In this document: piece after piece, positions 44,093-52,229 of the stretch | Layout of the letters: each line of letters opens with the position of its first letter | How positions within the stretch are numbered: the stretch's first letter is position 1 | Assembly (NCBI GenBank): GCA_027307165.1 | Contig: DAHUXM010000014.1 | Coordinates: forward strand, 1-64,000 | Source of the DNA: Gemmatimonadota bacterium | GTDB lineage: Bacteria; Gemmatimonadota; Gemmatimonadetes; Gemmatimonadales; Gemmatimonadaceae | Direction of reading: 5' to 3' | Length of the DNA stretch: 64,000 nucleotides | Position numbers and translations under genes: made by a program | Notes under the pieces: generated by a model | What the model was told of the DNA's origin: nothing | Databases searched by the model: none | The model's input: the letters and a program-made list of their open reading frames with translations, nothing else

Positions 44093-44453
44093 GCGTACGT
44101 GGAAGCGCACGATACACCATCGTATCGAGCAATTTTACGTGCGAACGCCCGTCCAGCAGGGCAATCGAATACAGTTGCGGCACGGGATGCTCGATATCGA
44201 GCCACCAATCTCCCTGCGTGTGCGCACCCAGATGGCGGTCGAGGTCGTCTCGCGGCCAGAGCACCACACGATCCATGAATGCGCTCGCGGCATTTAAGCG
44301 ATCCTCGCTCATCCGTGCAAGAGCGACGGAGTGGCGCGCCTGTCCTGCTCCTATCAGCGTTACTGCGCTAGCGATGGAGAAGATGGTCATCGCTATCAAG
44401 ACCTCGAGCAGGACTGCTCCGGATCGGCAGGCAAAAGCGATTCTACCGGACAT
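44079..44453 (-). CDS. gspI: Type II secretion minor pseudopilin GspI
   Basis: A protein of 124 residues from ATG at 44453, inside the end of gspH. The signal reads FACRSGAVLLEVLIAMTIFSIA (Gly -1, Ala +1, Glu +5), so Phe at +1 is replaced. The length of about 120 residues and position after gspH are usual for GspI, which starts pseudopilus assembly. A longer start at 44516 would give an implausibly long leader. Confidence 0.82.
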   Translation of the reverse strand: MSGRIAFACRSGAVLLEVLIAMTIFSIASAVTLIGAGQARHSVALARMSEDRLNAASAFMDRVVLWPRDDLDRHLGAHTQGDWWLDIEHPVPQLYSIALLDGRSHVKLLDTMVYRALPRTHVTN

Positions 44454-44763
44454 CGATAGTCCCTGTAGATACCGCGACCCGATCGATGTTTGGCGGATCG
44501 GAGATGACGCGGCCATCTGGTAGGGCCGTAACGAGTATCACGCCTGCCGAATCACTCAACGTGGCTGTTTGGGAACTGCCTGAGTGAATCGCTGAGCTCC
44601 GGAGAGCTTTTATGCGGGTGTGGACGGACGCTACCGTTGCATCTTTGCGTTTCTGGCCAGCGAGCGACAGTGATGTAATCGCGAGCACGACACCTATTAT
44701 CACTATCGTCACTATCAATTCGATCAGCGTTACGCCGGTGCGATGCGAGCTGGTGCGAGTCAT
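44443..44763 (-). CDS. gspH: Type II secretion pseudopilin GspH
   Basis: A protein of 106 residues. Signal: SHRTGVTLIELIVTIVIIGVVLA (Gly -1, Val +1, Glu +5). A helix and small beta domain follow. Somewhat shorter than most GspH (about 150-170), so the globular part is reduced. Start shares one base with the gspF stop. GspH/FimT family by motif and order. Confidence 0.82.
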   Translation of the reverse strand: MTRTSSHRTGVTLIELIVTIVIIGVVLAITSLSLAGQKRKDATVASVHTRIKALRSSAIHSGSSQTATLSDSAGVILVTALPDGRVISDPPNIDRVAVSTGTIDVR

Positions 44764-45977
44764 CAGCGCACCGGATGTATGGCGTATACGGCCTGCAACA
44801 GGGCGCCGGATACGACGGCGACAATTACGCCGAACGTTAGAATGAGGATTGGCTCGACGAGCCGTACAGCGGCGCGCGTCAATTCGCGCGCACGTTCACT
44901 CTCGATCCTCGCAGCGTGGATACACAGGGTTGCAACTCGCCCGGACTCTTCCCCCGCGCGGATGAGTCGTATCGCAGCAACGGTGAGCGCCGACGACTGC
45001 TCCAATGCCAATCCGATCGATTCTCCGCGCGTCACTCCCGCACGGGCGACGGCGAGTCTCGATTCGATAGCCGGATCCCCTGCCGCGGTAGCAGCGCGAC
45101 GCAGAGCGGTTGCCGCCGGAACACCAGAGTCGAGCAATGCCGCCATGGCTGTGCAGACGCGCGATGTCGCAGCCGCTCTCCGAACTGACCCCACGCCTGG
45201 CAACCTCAGCAGCAGGTTACTCCAGGCTACGCTGCCGTTTGCACTGCCTGTCCAGATGCGCCAGCCGACGAATCCGAGGATCAGGATAATTGCAGCAAGG
45301 ACTGAGTTATGCTGCATGGCTGCTGTTGCCTGCAGCACAAATCGCGTCAGTGGTGGTGGCTGCTGGCCCGTATCCGCCAGCATCACAGCGAAGCGTGGCA
45401 ACACGACGCCGACAAGCAGCGCGACGGAGCATGCGCCTGCAACCAGAAGAATTGCGGGATAAACTAGAGCCCCACGGATCGCGGATTTCAGCGAAGCAGT
45501 CTCTTCCGCCAACTCGGCGCTTCTCAGCACGGCTGGCGCAAGATCGCCCGAAGATTCACCGGCGGAAATGATACCGGCAAGAACTGGCGGCAGTCCCGCA
45601 TCGTCCCTCAGTCCATCCGCGAGGCGTCCACCCGTTCTGACACGCTCTCGAATCGCGGTACATGCCGGAGCCCATGAGTCGGGCGCAAGCTTCTCGAATG
45701 TCGCAAGCGTCCGCGACATCGGAATGTCGGCAGCGAGGAGGTTGGCAAGTACACGCAACCCGGGCGCGACGTCCGACCCGCGGGGCATGCTACGGCTTGC
45801 GACAAAACGCGCAGTCGCGATTTCGATTGGGAAGAGACCTTGCGAATGGAGTGCATCCACTGCAGCGCCTTTGTCGGCGGCCAGTATCGTTCCGCGCAGC
45901 ATCGTACCGTCGTTGCGCGCGGCCCGATACCTGAAGGGACGAGCACTGCCGTGGTTATCCGGGGAATCGTCACTCAT
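44763..45977 (-). CDS. gspF: Type II secretion inner-membrane protein GspF
   Basis: A protein of 404 residues from ATG at 45977, overlapping the gspG stop by 4 bp. Two GspF domains are visible, each a helical bundle before a transmembrane segment: LRVLANLLAADIPMSRTLATFEKL...IISAGESSGDLAPAVLRSAEL, then TM VYPAILLVAGACSVALLVGVVLPRF, TM SVLAAIILILGFVGW, and the second bundle CTAMAALLDSGVPAATALRRAA...RLIRAGEESGRVATL with final TM. It is the platform protein that couples ATPase movement to pseudopilus growth. Full length. Confidence 0.95.
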   Translation of the reverse strand: MSDDSPDNHGSARPFRYRAARNDGTMLRGTILAADKGAAVDALHSQGLFPIEIATARFVASRSMPRGSDVAPGLRVLANLLAADIPMSRTLATFEKLAPDSWAPACTAIRERVRTGGRLADGLRDDAGLPPVLAGIISAGESSGDLAPAVLRSAELAEETASLKSAIRGALVYPAILLVAGACSVALLVGVVLPRFAVMLADTGQQPPPLTRFVLQATAAMQHNSVLAAIILILGFVGWRIWTGSANGSVAWSNLLLRLPGVGSVRRAAATSRVCTAMAALLDSGVPAATALRRAATAAGDPAIESRLAVARAGVTRGESIGLALEQSSALTVAAIRLIRAGEESGRVATLCIHAARIESERARELTRAAVRLVEPILILTFGVIVAVVSGALLQAVYAIHPVR

Positions 45978-46516
45978 TGGTGCACCGGGCCGCCCCACGA
46001 GGTGACGTCCGCATCTTCATCATCACCGCCGGGTTTGCCGTCCTTGCCGAGTGTGTACAGGTCGAATCCTCCCTGATTCCCCACACCAGGGAAGGTGTAC
46101 ACGTAGGGCCGGCGCCACGGATCCAGGGGTATGTCACGCGTCAGATATGGACCGCGCCAGTTGGGTGGCGCATCGGCTCCTGTCGGCGCGACGCGTAGCG
46201 CAATCAGCCCCTGCGCTTGCGACGGATAGTCCCCGTTATCGAGCCGGTAGGAATTGAGAGCAAGCGAGAGAATTTCTATCTGGCTCTGCGCCGCACTGGT
46301 CTTTGCGTCACCGAGGTTGCGGAAGATGGACGGTGCAACGATCGCTGCCAGTGTCGCGATGATTGCAATAACTACGAGCAGCTCCATCAACGTGAACGCG
46401 CGGCGATCATGCCTGCGACTGATGGAGGGGATATGTCTGGAAGCGCAGGACTGTGCAACGTCGGCGCGATGCGTATTCCGAATCAACAGTAAGCCTGTAG
46501 CGAGCACATTATGCAT
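45974..46516 (-). CDS. gspG: Type II secretion major pseudopilin GspG
   Basis: A protein of 180 residues, start overlapping the gspE stop by 8 bp. The prepilin motif is HDRRAFTLMELLVVIAIIATLAAIVAP: Phe +1 and Glu +5 are normal, but the -1 residue is Ala instead of Gly, and the leader is about 40 residues, longer than usual. The GspG C-terminus is clear: YRLDNGDYPSQAQGLIAL, NWRGPYLTRDIPLDPWRRPY, GGFDLYTLGKDGKPGGDDEDADV with the calcium-binding-type Asp cluster. Confidence 0.95.
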   Translation of the reverse strand: MHNVLATGLLLIRNTHRADVAQSCASRHIPSISRRHDRRAFTLMELLVVIAIIATLAAIVAPSIFRNLGDAKTSAAQSQIEILSLALNSYRLDNGDYPSQAQGLIALRVAPTGADAPPNWRGPYLTRDIPLDPWRRPYVYTFPGVGNQGGFDLYTLGKDGKPGGDDEDADVTSWGGPVHQ

Positions 46517-48077
46517 TGCAGACCCTCAGCACTTCATCAACGGTAGTAATCCCGGCAGCGGCCTTCGCGATGCCATCGGCAATCATCGGACGATATCCGC
46601 GTCCGTCGGCGAGTGACTCGAGCTCGACTCTGGACGCTCCCTTTGAAATGGCAGTTCGCAGCGATTCGTCCATGGAAACCATCTCGAAGATGCCTATTCT
46701 CCCCCGGAAGCCGGTGCCGCGACATGCCGCGCAGCCGTTGCTGCGTACGAATTCGCGAGACGATATTTCAGGCGCAACGCGTTCCTGAATGGCCACGATT
46801 TCGCTTCGTGGCTTTTCGGCTGTCTTGCACTGCGGGCAAGCAATACGGACGAGTCGCTGTGCCATGACCGCGGTCAACGTCGCAGCGACGAGGTACGGCG
46901 CCACGCCGAGATCGAAGAGTCTTGGCAATGCACCGACAGCGTCGTTCGTATGAAGCGTGGAGAAGACCAGGTGGCCAGTCATCGAGGCCTGAATGGCAAT
47001 CTCCGCCGTTTCCGTATCGCGCATCTCGCCGATCATTACTACGTCGGGATCCTGGCGGAGGATGGAGCGGAGCGCGGACGCAAAGGTCACGCCAGCCTGC
47101 CTGTGAACGGGGACCTGAGTAACTCCATCCAGCTGATACTCGACGGGATCCTCGACCGTGACAATCTTCTCGGATTGGATGTCACGTCGGCGCAGAGCAC
47201 TGTAGAGCGTCGTAGTCTTTCCGCTTCCCGTCGGCCCTGTGACGAGCACCATGCCGTGAGGGCGATCGATCGCTGCAATCATGTCATGCAGAATCGAGCG
47301 TGGCATCCCGAGTGCTGTGAGATCCACTGGCCGGCTGCCACGATCGAGGAGACGCAGTACGACGCTCTCTCCGTAAACGGTTGGGACGGTAGATACTCTG
47401 AGATACAGTTCCGTATCTTCCACGCGTACGCGGATTCGTCCATCCTGGGGACGACGACGCTCGGAGATATCAAGATCCGCCAGAAGCTTGAGCCGAGAGA
47501 CAACTGCCTCATGCAACCGTCGAGGTGGCTCTATGGTTGGAGCGAGCACACCGTCAACGCGTACTCGCGCCGTCGCTCCTCCGCGCGTGGATTCAATGTG
47601 GACATCGCTGGCACCAGCCTCGTACGCGTCGTGCAGCAGCGTGTTGACGTACCTGATGACTGGCGGCTGATTGGCAATCTCACGCACGTCCGCGGTTCCT
47701 TCATCGCTGCCAGACGTCACGTCAGAACCATCACCGGCATGCGCGGTGGCGCGTTCGATCATCCGCTCGAGATCATCGTCGTTGGTATCGCGCGTGACGA
47801 TAATGCGCCCGTAGATATCGCTGAGCTCCGGTATCGCCTCCAGGAACGCACCGGGCGCGACCGCCACGATCAACTTGCCATCGTCGCCCAGTTTATCTGG
47901 ACACACACGATGATGCAGCAAATACTCTCGACTCACGCCAGTAACAGCGAACGACTCCACAGCAACTTCGGAAACCGATAGCACGGGTAGCCTCGCAGAA
48001 CGTATTCGCAATCGAGCAATGCGCAGAGAGCATTTACGATTTGGACTACAACGTATGTATCCCCGCCTGCCAAGCAA
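46509..48077 (-). CDS. gspE: Type II secretion ATPase GspE
   Basis: A protein of 522 residues with a TTG start at 48077; the first roughly 30 basic residues may not be translated. An N-terminal N1-type domain (about 35-110) leads to the ATPase: VRVDGVLAP region, Walker A VTGPTGSGKTTTLYSAL (281-289), Asp box VEDPVEYQLDGVTQVPVH, Walker B DPDVVMIGEMRDTETAEIA, and His box TGHLVFSTLHTNDA. A zinc site CPQC...CAAC with FRGRIGIFEM follows. It powers pseudopilus assembly and is first gene of the operon; a sigma-54 promoter match lies 34-48 bp upstream. Confidence 0.95.
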   Translation of the reverse strand: MLGRRGYIRCSPNRKCSLRIARLRIRSARLPVLSVSEVAVESFAVTGVSREYLLHHRVCPDKLGDDGKLIVAVAPGAFLEAIPELSDIYGRIIVTRDTNDDDLERMIERATAHAGDGSDVTSGSDEGTADVREIANQPPVIRYVNTLLHDAYEAGASDVHIESTRGGATARVRVDGVLAPTIEPPRRLHEAVVSRLKLLADLDISERRRPQDGRIRVRVEDTELYLRVSTVPTVYGESVVLRLLDRGSRPVDLTALGMPRSILHDMIAAIDRPHGMVLVTGPTGSGKTTTLYSALRRRDIQSEKIVTVEDPVEYQLDGVTQVPVHRQAGVTFASALRSILRQDPDVVMIGEMRDTETAEIAIQASMTGHLVFSTLHTNDAVGALPRLFDLGVAPYLVAATLTAVMAQRLVRIACPQCKTAEKPRSEIVAIQERVAPEISSREFVRSNGCAACRGTGFRGRIGIFEMVSMDESLRTAISKGASRVELESLADGRGYRPMIADGIAKAAAGITTVDEVLRVCNA

Positions 48078-48110
48078 GTGCTAATTCCGGCCAGCCTATG
48101 CGAATCCCGG

Positions 48111-48125
48111 GCAAAAAAATGGCCA
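48111..48125 (-). promoter_or_regulatory. Sigma-54 (-24/-12) promoter of the T2SS operon
   Basis: The minus strand reads TGGCCATTTTTTTGC: GG at -24, TTTGC at -12, correct 12-bp spacing. Predicted start near 48100, about 23 nt before the gspE TTG start. Same promoter class as the rhs gene. Confidence 0.7.
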
Positions 48126-48209
48126 TAAACTGCTACTTTGAGCCCGATTGATCGTGTTTTTGGGCCGTTAACCGCTTGCGTTGAGGTGACGGGATACTCG
48201 GAGCGACCT

Positions 48210-48228
48210 TGACCGCACGGCACGGTCA
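48210..48228. promoter_or_regulatory. Inverted repeat, candidate enhancer for the gspE promoter
   Basis: TGACCG-N7-CGGTCA centred about 119 bp upstream of the predicted gspE start, a distance like that of the TGTCGC array at the rhs promoter. It does not share the TGTCGC sequence, so a different activator would be expected if it is functional. Confidence 0.4.
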
Positions 48229-48357
48229 GGAGTGGTACACCGACGGACGTCTTGCACGGGACCAGTGAAATACATGGGGGAATGACCTCTTCTTGGTAAC
48301 CAGCGCCGATCTATTGATTGCCGGTTGCGAGCCGGCGCGGAAGGGGCATCTCTCGTG

Positions 48358-48394
48358 TTGGCCGGGATTCGCATACCTTGGCCGGGATTCGCAT
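48358..48394. repeat. 17-bp direct repeat, period 20 bp
   Basis: TTGGCCGGGATTCGCAT occurs at 48358-48374 and 48378-48394. Thirteen bases of it (CCGGGATTCGCAT) recur inverted at 48098-48110, beside the predicted gspE transcription start. Spacing of two helical turns suggests a protein-binding site, possibly for the regulator encoded at 48772. Confidence 0.7.
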
Positions 48395-48771
48395 GTCATC
48401 AACTGGAAGGAAACGACGCCCGACTCTTCTGCCGCCAGGTACGACGCGGCAGTTGCTTCTGCCTCAGTTCGAATTCCGGGAAGGGTGTTGGCGTTGAATA
48501 CCCGGTCGTTCATCGGCGATAGGTTGATACGAATTTCAACCTTGGCGACCAAACCCTTCGTCTGCTTGCCTACCGCATCTTATGGCGGGCCGTCAACCCA
48601 ATCCCGGGGTTCTCTTCGTGGGGAACGCCAGGCCGATGCAGGTTCTTACCGTTGGAGTACGAACGATGTAGTATTTCTCCCCGTGCAAGAACGCGACTTC
48701 GTAGCACTCATGTGCGTGGCGCACGCTCATTACACCCGGGAATCCCCGGATGTGACAGAATCCGAGCTGAC

Positions 48772-49551
48772 TTGAGATACATCGTATTTCTGTCGCCAGA
48801 CACGCTGGAAACTGTGTCAGCAATCGTCGCTGGATATGGCGGCAGTATCGATTCCGTACTGGATGCGCGCCGGCCGCTGACCGCGATCGCGTCGACAGAT
48901 GGCGACTGCCTCGTCATCGATCCGTCTCTCATCACGCCTGCGATAGCCGAGACGATCGTCGTCAGCCTGTCCAAGTTCCCGCGCCCGGTCGTCGTCTCGT
49001 GCGCCATCACCCCGGTGGCGATGGACAGCGCGGTGATTCTGGCCGAGCGCACTCAGGCGCGATTCATCTTCCGTGGGGTGCCAGCCGAGCACTCGCTGCT
49101 GGAGCGGGCGTTGCTGCTGACGCCGGACGTGAAGCTGAGCGCGGCGTTGCTATCCGGGGTCGAAGCGCAGATGGCCCGCCTCACGTCGGTTATACGGGAC
49201 AGGCTTAGAGATGTATTGCTGACGGGGGATGGCGCTCATTCACTCGACGCACTGGCCGCGATGACCGCGCACACACGCCGCAGTCTCGAGCGGCATCTCG
49301 CCGATGCGGGCTTCGTGTCGGGGACGCGACTGCTGGACGCGGTGCGGATCGTGGCTGGTTACACGGCGATTACAAGATCGACGGTGCCGCTCGAGAGCAT
49401 CGCGCGCATGCTCGGTTGTACGATGCGGGCTATGGATGCGCAGTTCGAGTTGATGATTGGTGTTACGTGTAGTGGGTTACGGGCGGAGCCGATGACAGCT
49501 GAGGAGGTGGCGAGGCGGATTGTGCGACGGTTGACGGAACGGGAGAGGTAG
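48772..49551 (+). CDS. Helix-turn-helix transcriptional regulator (AraC-like C-terminus)
   Basis: A protein of 259 residues from TTG at 48772 (LRYIVFLSPDTLETVSAIVA); a TTG at 48652 gives a longer form. Residues 1-125 look like an alternating alpha/beta sensor or receiver-like fold without phosphorylation-site residues that I can identify. Residues about 155-240 form two helix-turn-helix units of AraC type (HTRRSLERHLADAGFVSGTRLLDAVRIVAGY...PLESIARMLGCTMRAMDAQF). It is divergent from gspE and may control the T2SS operon. Its 3' end is duplicated at 30.1 kb. Confidence 0.7.
   Translation: MRYIVFLSPDTLETVSAIVAGYGGSIDSVLDARRPLTAIASTDGDCLVIDPSLITPAIAETIVVSLSKFPRPVVVSCAITPVAMDSAVILAERTQARFIFRGVPAEHSLLERALLLTPDVKLSAALLSGVEAQMARLTSVIRDRLRDVLLTGDGAHSLDALAAMTAHTRRSLERHLADAGFVSGTRLLDAVRIVAGYTAITRSTVPLESIARMLGCTMRAMDAQFELMIGVTCSGLRAEPMTAEEVARRIVRRLTERER
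49456..49512 (+). repeat. 57-bp direct repeat, right copy (island boundary)
   Basis: Matches 30100-30156 at about 50 of 57 positions in the same orientation. It lies at the 3' end of the regulator gene. The two copies enclose the whole Rhs/T2SS block (about 19.3 kb). Confidence 0.8.
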
Positions 49552-49806
49552 CGGCGTGACTAGCTGAACAGATTTCTGCTTGTACTCCTTCGTGAATCTC
49601 CATCTCGTACCCACCCCAACCTCTTATTCCCCTTGGTCCACCCTAAATATGGTGTCCTTGAAACTGGCAGCAGGCCAACTTCTCAATCGCGCAGCTGAAG
49701 GACAGCTTGGTGTAGCGGAACCCTCGAACGACGGTGGGCGACGCACGGGGAAGACCTGACCACGGCTGAGCCCGTGTCGAGTCCAAATTCCTCACTAGCC
49801 GATTGT
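49552..49806. other. Intergenic region right of the island
   Basis: About 250 bp between the regulator stop and the membrane-protein gene that lies downstream of the second Rhs fragment. No gene, terminator or repeat is recognisable. Confidence 0.3.
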
Positions 49807-50247
49807 CTATTTCAGAGTTTCATCCGTACTACTCCGCTGTTCAGCGCGGGCGTATCCACGTCGGAATCCAACGGCGCAGAACGCGCAAATCGAGACGAAC
49901 AGGAGCAAAATGAAGATATCGGCTAGGTTCCAATCTCCCAATCCAATCGCCAAGACACGAACATAGAATGCGAGCGGGATTCCGACGACCGCACCAATCA
50001 CTGCGGCGCCCCAAGTCGTTGACGCGATCGGCCGTAGCGCACCAACTACGATTCCTGTAAGCAGTCCAAAAACGGCATAAATAAAAATGGTACGCTGAAT
50101 ATTGAGACCGTGGAATTTTACGCCGAGTAACTCTCCTACAAGAGATAGGCCGCCAAACGCAAGGACGAATGGAGTGACGCGTGTCACGCCCCAATGTATG
50201 TCGCGACCGATATCACCTAACGTGCGACCCGTTTGCCCTAATGGCAT
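49807..50247 (-). CDS. Four-helix membrane protein, candidate immunity protein
   Basis: A protein of 146 residues with four predicted transmembrane helices: about 23-42 (VTPFVLAFGGLSLVGELLGV), 53-71 (TIFIYAVFGLLTGIVVGAL), 78-99 (TTWGAAVIGAVVGIPLAFYVRVL) and 107-127 (LADIFILLLFVSICAFCAVG). No family recognised. Its start overlaps the end of the truncated Rhs gene by 10 bp, so it is translationally coupled to the Rhs tip. Integral-membrane immunity proteins usually protect against toxins that act on the inner membrane or peptidoglycan. The role is inferred only from position and topology. Confidence 0.6.
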   Translation of the reverse strand: MPLGQTGRTLGDIGRDIHWGVTRVTPFVLAFGGLSLVGELLGVKFHGLNIQRTIFIYAVFGLLTGIVVGALRPIASTTWGAAVIGAVVGIPLAFYVRVLAIGLGDWNLADIFILLLFVSICAFCAVGFRRGYARAEQRSSTDETLK

Positions 50248-52229
50248 GCTTCGGCCGCCGATATGCCTGTTGAGATAACATCTAGCACAGGGAACAATTC
50301 GGCCACTGCCTTAATTTTGGCCTCCGTATCGAACTTCTCGCCAAAAGCGTGTTCAGTGAGCGCTGTTTCAAATCCAGTTAACGCGAGTTTGCCAGTATTC
50401 TCCGCGTCCTCGGCCCCCCGTAACGCGATACTACGTGCAACCGCACGGGTCAACGCCGCTCCTCCCTTCACCGCAAAGGCGGCTTCTCCGCCTCCGGTGA
50501 ACCAAGAGAACGTATTTAATCCGGCGAGTCCGAGGCTAGCTCCGGCAGACAAGCATTTTTTCCAGTTAAAATCTGATGATTTCCGTGCAGCCGACGCATT
50601 TGATCCGCTGCCGATATGTAGCCCTTGCAGAGTGAATGTCAATGACGAAGACGGCACATCAGCCGGTTCTCTTGAATCAATCCAGGTGTTGGGATTGGAA
50701 AATGGGCTTGTGGCAGGCGCCGTAATGTTCACGGGTGAGTAGCTGCACATCCATTTCCCAGTCGAGAAATGCACGCACACAGGGTCGTCGTCGACGATCA
50801 TCCCACTCGGATCGCTGTTATTGATCGGGTCATCATCCGCAAACACATACGGATTGATCCCACCCGCGAGCCCTGCCGGATCCTCGCTTATGAACCGCCC
50901 AAGCGTCGGATCGTACCATCGCGCTCTCATGTAGATGAGGCCGGTCCCAGTCTCCGGCTGCAAGCCCTTCCAGCCCAGGGCATCCATAGCGTCCCACATC
51001 GTACTCGTGTTCCTTCCCCACGCGTCCCACGTGTGCGGCACTCCGATCGAGTCCAGGTTCACCGTGCCGGCAAGGTTGCCCATGGGATCTATTACTTCTG
51101 CTCGCCACTCGTCCGACGGCAGCGTGTGGATGTACTCCATCGCCGGCCGATCCGTGCCGTCGTCATAAGCCACATCGGTGTATGCGCTCTGGGACTGGAC
51201 TACTTCCGAGACCTGGTCTCCATGGTAAACAAGCCAGCCAGTGTTTGGGCTGCCATCGACGTGCACGAGTCGTCCGCTCGCATCGTACACGTAATGCTCG
51301 GCAACGGTCGTTCGCTGGCCACTCTGAGGATCGATCGCGCTCACCACGATCGCACTGTCCAACTGGCCCAGCGCATTCCATACGTACCGGTGATCGGCTC
51401 CGGCTACAGGATTGTACCGGCGGATCAAATTGCCGTCGTCGTCGTAGGTGATAGTGTCACCGTTGAAGCTGGCGAGCCGGTCTCCGGCTGTGATGACGGC
51501 GCTGTGATCAGTCCTGTTTCCTACGGAATCGTAGCTGAACACGGCGCCGCTATCGGGCGCTACCGTACCGCAGGTATAGCGCCAGCCAAACGATGAGCTC
51601 AATGAGTCGCTGGCTGTGCTGTCCGATGGCCAAGGCATGCACGTGCCACGGCGAACCGTGACACTGGTCAGGCGTCCAAGCGAATCGTAGCTGAACTGAC
51701 GCTGGCGTTGCCTGGCTCCGTCGCCGTCTTTGAAATAGTTGATTGCCACCTGCTCGCTAGTGAGTCTTCCTGCCGAGTCATAGCCGTAGGCACGGTGCAG
51801 GACTGAATCCACCTGCGCGACATTGAATGACGTCTCGACCGGCAGAGCCGTGAAGGGCGCATAGCTATCCGCTCGCACGCTGCCATCCGTTGTCCGTGTC
51901 GGCGGCACATAGGTCGTGCTCGTTCGCACGCCCAGTTGATGGTCATACCCGAAGGTCACCGTATGACCGCCCAGCGAAACGCTTCCAAGAGCACCCAGAA
52001 GCGGATCGCGTCCAGTTATGCGCTGCGACGGCGTTCCGCCAAACGTAAGAGCTGTCACAGTGGACGTATCGGGTACGCACGGGGCAAGACCCTCACTGCC
52101 CAGGCGACCGCTCTGATGCGGGCCGCGCCGATCTCCATGGACTCGCGGGCTCTCATAAGAGAAATGGATCAACGCCTGCACCTTGATGCGTCGCAGAGAG
52201 CGACGATCGCGACCATTCTGTTGACGCAC
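50238..52229 (-). CDS. N-terminally truncated Rhs protein with variable C-terminal tip
   Basis: A protein of up to 663 residues. The first roughly 50 residues (from 52229) are basic and not Rhs-like; they are antisense to a Spy-like relic and mark the truncation point. True Rhs sequence begins near 52090 (DTSTVTALTFGGTPSQRITG) and has YD repeats (YGYDSAGRLTSEQVAIN, YDSVGNRTDHSAV) and the core end MRARWYDPTLGRFISEDPAG to DPINNSDPSG. The 187-residue tip differs completely from that of the large Rhs protein and contains Gly/Ala-rich helices (CLSAGASLGLAGLNTFSWF, GGAALTRAVARSIALRG) and a final EAKIKAVAELFPVLDVISTG. It has lost signal peptide and shell N-terminus, so it is probably an orphan tip cassette. 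Confidence 0.75.
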   Translation of the reverse strand: MRQQNGRDRRSLRRIKVQALIHFSYESPRVHGDRRGPHQSGRLGSEGLAPCVPDTSTVTALTFGGTPSQRITGRDPLLGALGSVSLGGHTVTFGYDHQLGVRTSTTYVPPTRTTDGSVRADSYAPFTALPVETSFNVAQVDSVLHRAYGYDSAGRLTSEQVAINYFKDGDGARQRQRQFSYDSLGRLTSVTVRRGTCMPWPSDSTASDSLSSSFGWRYTCGTVAPDSGAVFSYDSVGNRTDHSAVITAGDRLASFNGDTITYDDDGNLIRRYNPVAGADHRYVWNALGQLDSAIVVSAIDPQSGQRTTVAEHYVYDASGRLVHVDGSPNTGWLVYHGDQVSEVVQSQSAYTDVAYDDGTDRPAMEYIHTLPSDEWRAEVIDPMGNLAGTVNLDSIGVPHTWDAWGRNTSTMWDAMDALGWKGLQPETGTGLIYMRARWYDPTLGRFISEDPAGLAGGINPYVFADDDPINNSDPSGMIVDDDPVCVHFSTGKWMCSYSPVNITAPATSPFSNPNTWIDSREPADVPSSSLTFTLQGLHIGSGSNASAARKSSDFNWKKCLSAGASLGLAGLNTFSWFTGGGEAAFAVKGGAALTRAVARSIALRGAEDAENTGKLALTGFETALTEHAFGEKFDTEAKIKAVAELFPVLDVISTGISAAEACH

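Larger units (their letters stand above)
48126..48771. other. Long divergent control region upstream of gspE and the HTH regulator
   Basis: About 650 bp without a gene I can support. It contains an inverted repeat (48210-48228) and a tandem direct repeat (48358-48394), listed separately. Short open frames are present on both strands, but none has a ribosome-binding site, domain or codon bias that stands out. Confidence 0.45.

Noticed and set aside
46950-47981. 343-residue plus-strand frame opposite gspE
   Set aside because: GspE motifs on the minus strand are unambiguous; the plus-strand frame has no features.
48293-48775. 160-residue plus-strand frame upstream of the HTH regulator
   Set aside because: No recognisable domain or good ribosome-binding site, and it covers the direct repeats thought to be regulatory.
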